DNA from: Aquifex sp.
GTDB taxonomy: Bacteria > Aquificota > Aquificia > Aquificales > Aquificaceae
DNA length: 6,618 nucleotides
NCBI GenBank assembly: GCA_015487405.1
Contig: WFPV01000062.1
Coordinates: 1 to 6,618, forward strand
Direction of reading: 5' to 3'
The notes under the pieces: model-generated
Seen by the model: the letters and a program-made list of their open reading frames with translations, nothing else
Told to the model about the DNA's origin: nothing
Databases searched by the model: none
Shown: piece after piece, positions 5,747-6,618 of the stretch
How positions within the stretch are numbered: the first letter of the stretch is position 1
Layout: each line of letters begins with the position of its first letter
Made by a program: the position numbers and the translations under genes

Positions 5747-6618
5747 CTATTTCCTCCTCCACCTCCTCCTTCTTGGTAGCCCAGGGTGCTAAAGGAAATC
5801 TTATCATAATCGGGTTTGGTATATCCGGCTGGTAGAGTATCATTGTTCCCTTCTTTAACATTATAGCCCTCTGTCTGAAATTGCCAGTTAAGAACTCGTA
5901 TTCTTTACTCAGGACTTCGCTACTGTCCAGTCTTCCCGTAACCTTTACCGCCGCGTTCGCTATGATTCTCTTCTCTATCTCACTCGCGGTCTGCTGGGCA
6001 CCTATGAGGATAACCCCCAAGCTCCTTCCCCGCTCGGCAATATCAAGCAGAATGTCCTTTATAGGACTCCAACGCTCCTTAGGAGCGTATTTATTTAACT
6101 CATCTAACACTACAAAGATTTTGGGATAGGGATTTCCCGTTTCCTCCTTCTCTTTGAATATCCTCTTCAAGATTGAACCTACAACGAACATCTTTGCGAT
6201 TCCGTGAAGGTCGGAGATATCTATCACACTGAGCTGGTGGGCTTTCCAGTCTATGTGCTTGGAGGTGTGTCCAAAAACCAAGTGGGAGCAGTGACTTGCG
6301 GCGTGGTGGAATCTCCTCATAAAGGCGTAAGCTGTAGCGGTTGCCGCCGTTCCGAACCACTCCCTGTATCTGTCCGGGTCCCTTTTCGTTTCTCTGTCCT
6401 CTATAACCTCGTGAAGGAGCTTAATTAAATCCCTCAGACTGTTTATCTCCTTGCCGTTTTCATCTAAGAGAACACCTTTGGGACTTTCTTTAGCGAGCTG
6501 CTGGAGTTTCTCGGTAACTCTGTCTATCACGTAGTGTAGGGAGGTAGTTCCTTCGTCTCCTTCCGCAAAGAGGAACCTCAGTAATCCCTCTTGTGCGAAA
6601 TCGTGCATGGACCACTTG
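5718..6618 (-). CDS. HerA-like (DUF87/FtsK-HerA superfamily) ATPase, C-terminal part (5' end outside window)
   Basis: Hexameric motor ATPase family related to HerA and VirB4; substrate unknown here. The frame is open to the window edge (Lys-Trp-Ser precede Met at 6606-6608), and no Walker A is present, so the N-terminal third or more is missing. Numbering from that Met: VIDISDL (128-134) is a typical HerA strand, KIFVVLDELNKYAP (163-176) is Walker B with Asp169-Glu170, AERGRSLGVILIGAQQTASE (191-210) holds the probable arginine finger and the sensor GAQQ, and NAAVKVTGRL (218-227) and KGTMILYQPDIPNPIMIRFP (253-272) match the family's last strands. A His-rich segment lies at 101-124. The C-terminus is Glu-rich and overlaps the amidase start by 29 bases. 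Related proteins include DNA-end resection helicases paired with NurA, but no nurA is in the window, so the cellular role is not assigned. Confidence 0.85.
   Translation of the reverse strand, partial: KWSMHDFAQEGLLRFLFAEGDEGTTSLHYVIDRVTEKLQQLAKESPKGVLLDENGKEINSLRDLIKLLHEVIEDRETKRDPDRYREWFGTAATATAYAFMRRFHHAASHCSHLVFGHTSKHIDWKAHQLSVIDISDLHGIAKMFVVGSILKRIFKEKEETGNPYPKIFVVLDELNKYAPKERWSPIKDILLDIAERGRSLGVILIGAQQTASEIEKRIIANAAVKVTGRLDSSEVLSKEYEFLTGNFRQRAIMLKKGTMILYQPDIPNPIMIRFPLAPWATKKEEVEEEIGVPEEFKHF
5747..5760 (-). promoter_or_regulatory. Strong ribosome binding site deciding the GTG start of the amidase
   Basis: The minus strand reads GGAGGAGGAAATAG and then GTG. GGAGGAGG (5753-5760) is six bases from the GTG, and no ATG near the start gives the complete signal peptide, so the GTG is chosen. 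The same bases encode part of the Glu-rich end of the upstream ATPase. Confidence 0.8.

Noticed and set aside
6100..6360. 86-codon minus-strand ORF within the ATPase region
   Set aside because: It overlaps the ATPase in another frame on the same strand, while the ATPase frame carries Walker B and sensor motifs.
5718..6618. Calling the ATPase FtsK or VirB4
   Set aside because: The visible motifs (VIDISDL, LDELNKYAP, GAQQTASEIEKRI) fit HerA/DUF87 better, no gamma domain or conjugation neighbours are seen, and the N-terminal part is missing.

Overview
The window looks like chromosomal DNA of a hyperthermophilic bacterium of the Aquificaceae, close to but not identical with Aquifex aeolicus. The main evidence is the DnaA fragment. 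It can be placed on A. aeolicus DnaA numbering with no gap between the Walker A lysine, the arginine finger and sensor II, while many other positions differ from the A. aeolicus protein as I remember it. The other proteins are rich in Lys, Glu, Arg and Ile, use AGG/AGA and ATA codons freely, and are packed tightly with overlapping ends. This assignment rests on recall and pattern, not on a search.

Layout. (1) Bases 1-818, plus strand: the 3' two thirds of dnaA, cut by the window edge inside the Walker A motif. (2) 819-1667, minus strand: a YicC/YloC-family protein whose stop codon directly abuts the dnaA stop. (3) 1668-1843: a short divergent region with a good sigma70-type promoter for yicC, a 34-codon ORF for a single-pass membrane microprotein (1706-1810), and a GC-rich hairpin. 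(4) 1844-2317, plus: a protein with the low-molecular-weight phosphatase/ArsC fold pattern that has lost the catalytic Cys and contains no cysteine at all. (5) 2307-6618, minus: a three-gene run in the order HerA-like ATPase (5' end outside the window), periplasmic N-acetylmuramoyl-L-alanine amidase, and cobalamin-independent methionine synthase MetE. The first two genes overlap by 29 bases and the third follows after 37 bases.

The genes cover replication initiation (DnaA), RNA turnover (YicC), DNA or protein translocation (HerA-like), cell-wall cleavage (amidase) and methionine synthesis (MetE). No common pathway is evident. Usual partners such as dnaN next to dnaA or gmk next to yicC are not seen, which fits the scattered operons known for Aquifex. 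No RNA genes, CRISPR array, insertion sequence or recognisable riboswitch was seen. No stretch over 300 bases lacks a gene.

The points most worth a second look are the cysteine-free pseudophosphatase with its basic tail, the perfect inverted repeat that serves as the shared 3' end of that gene and metE, and the microprotein ORF whose start codon lies within the yicC -10 box. I found no clear sign of an undescribed multi-gene system.
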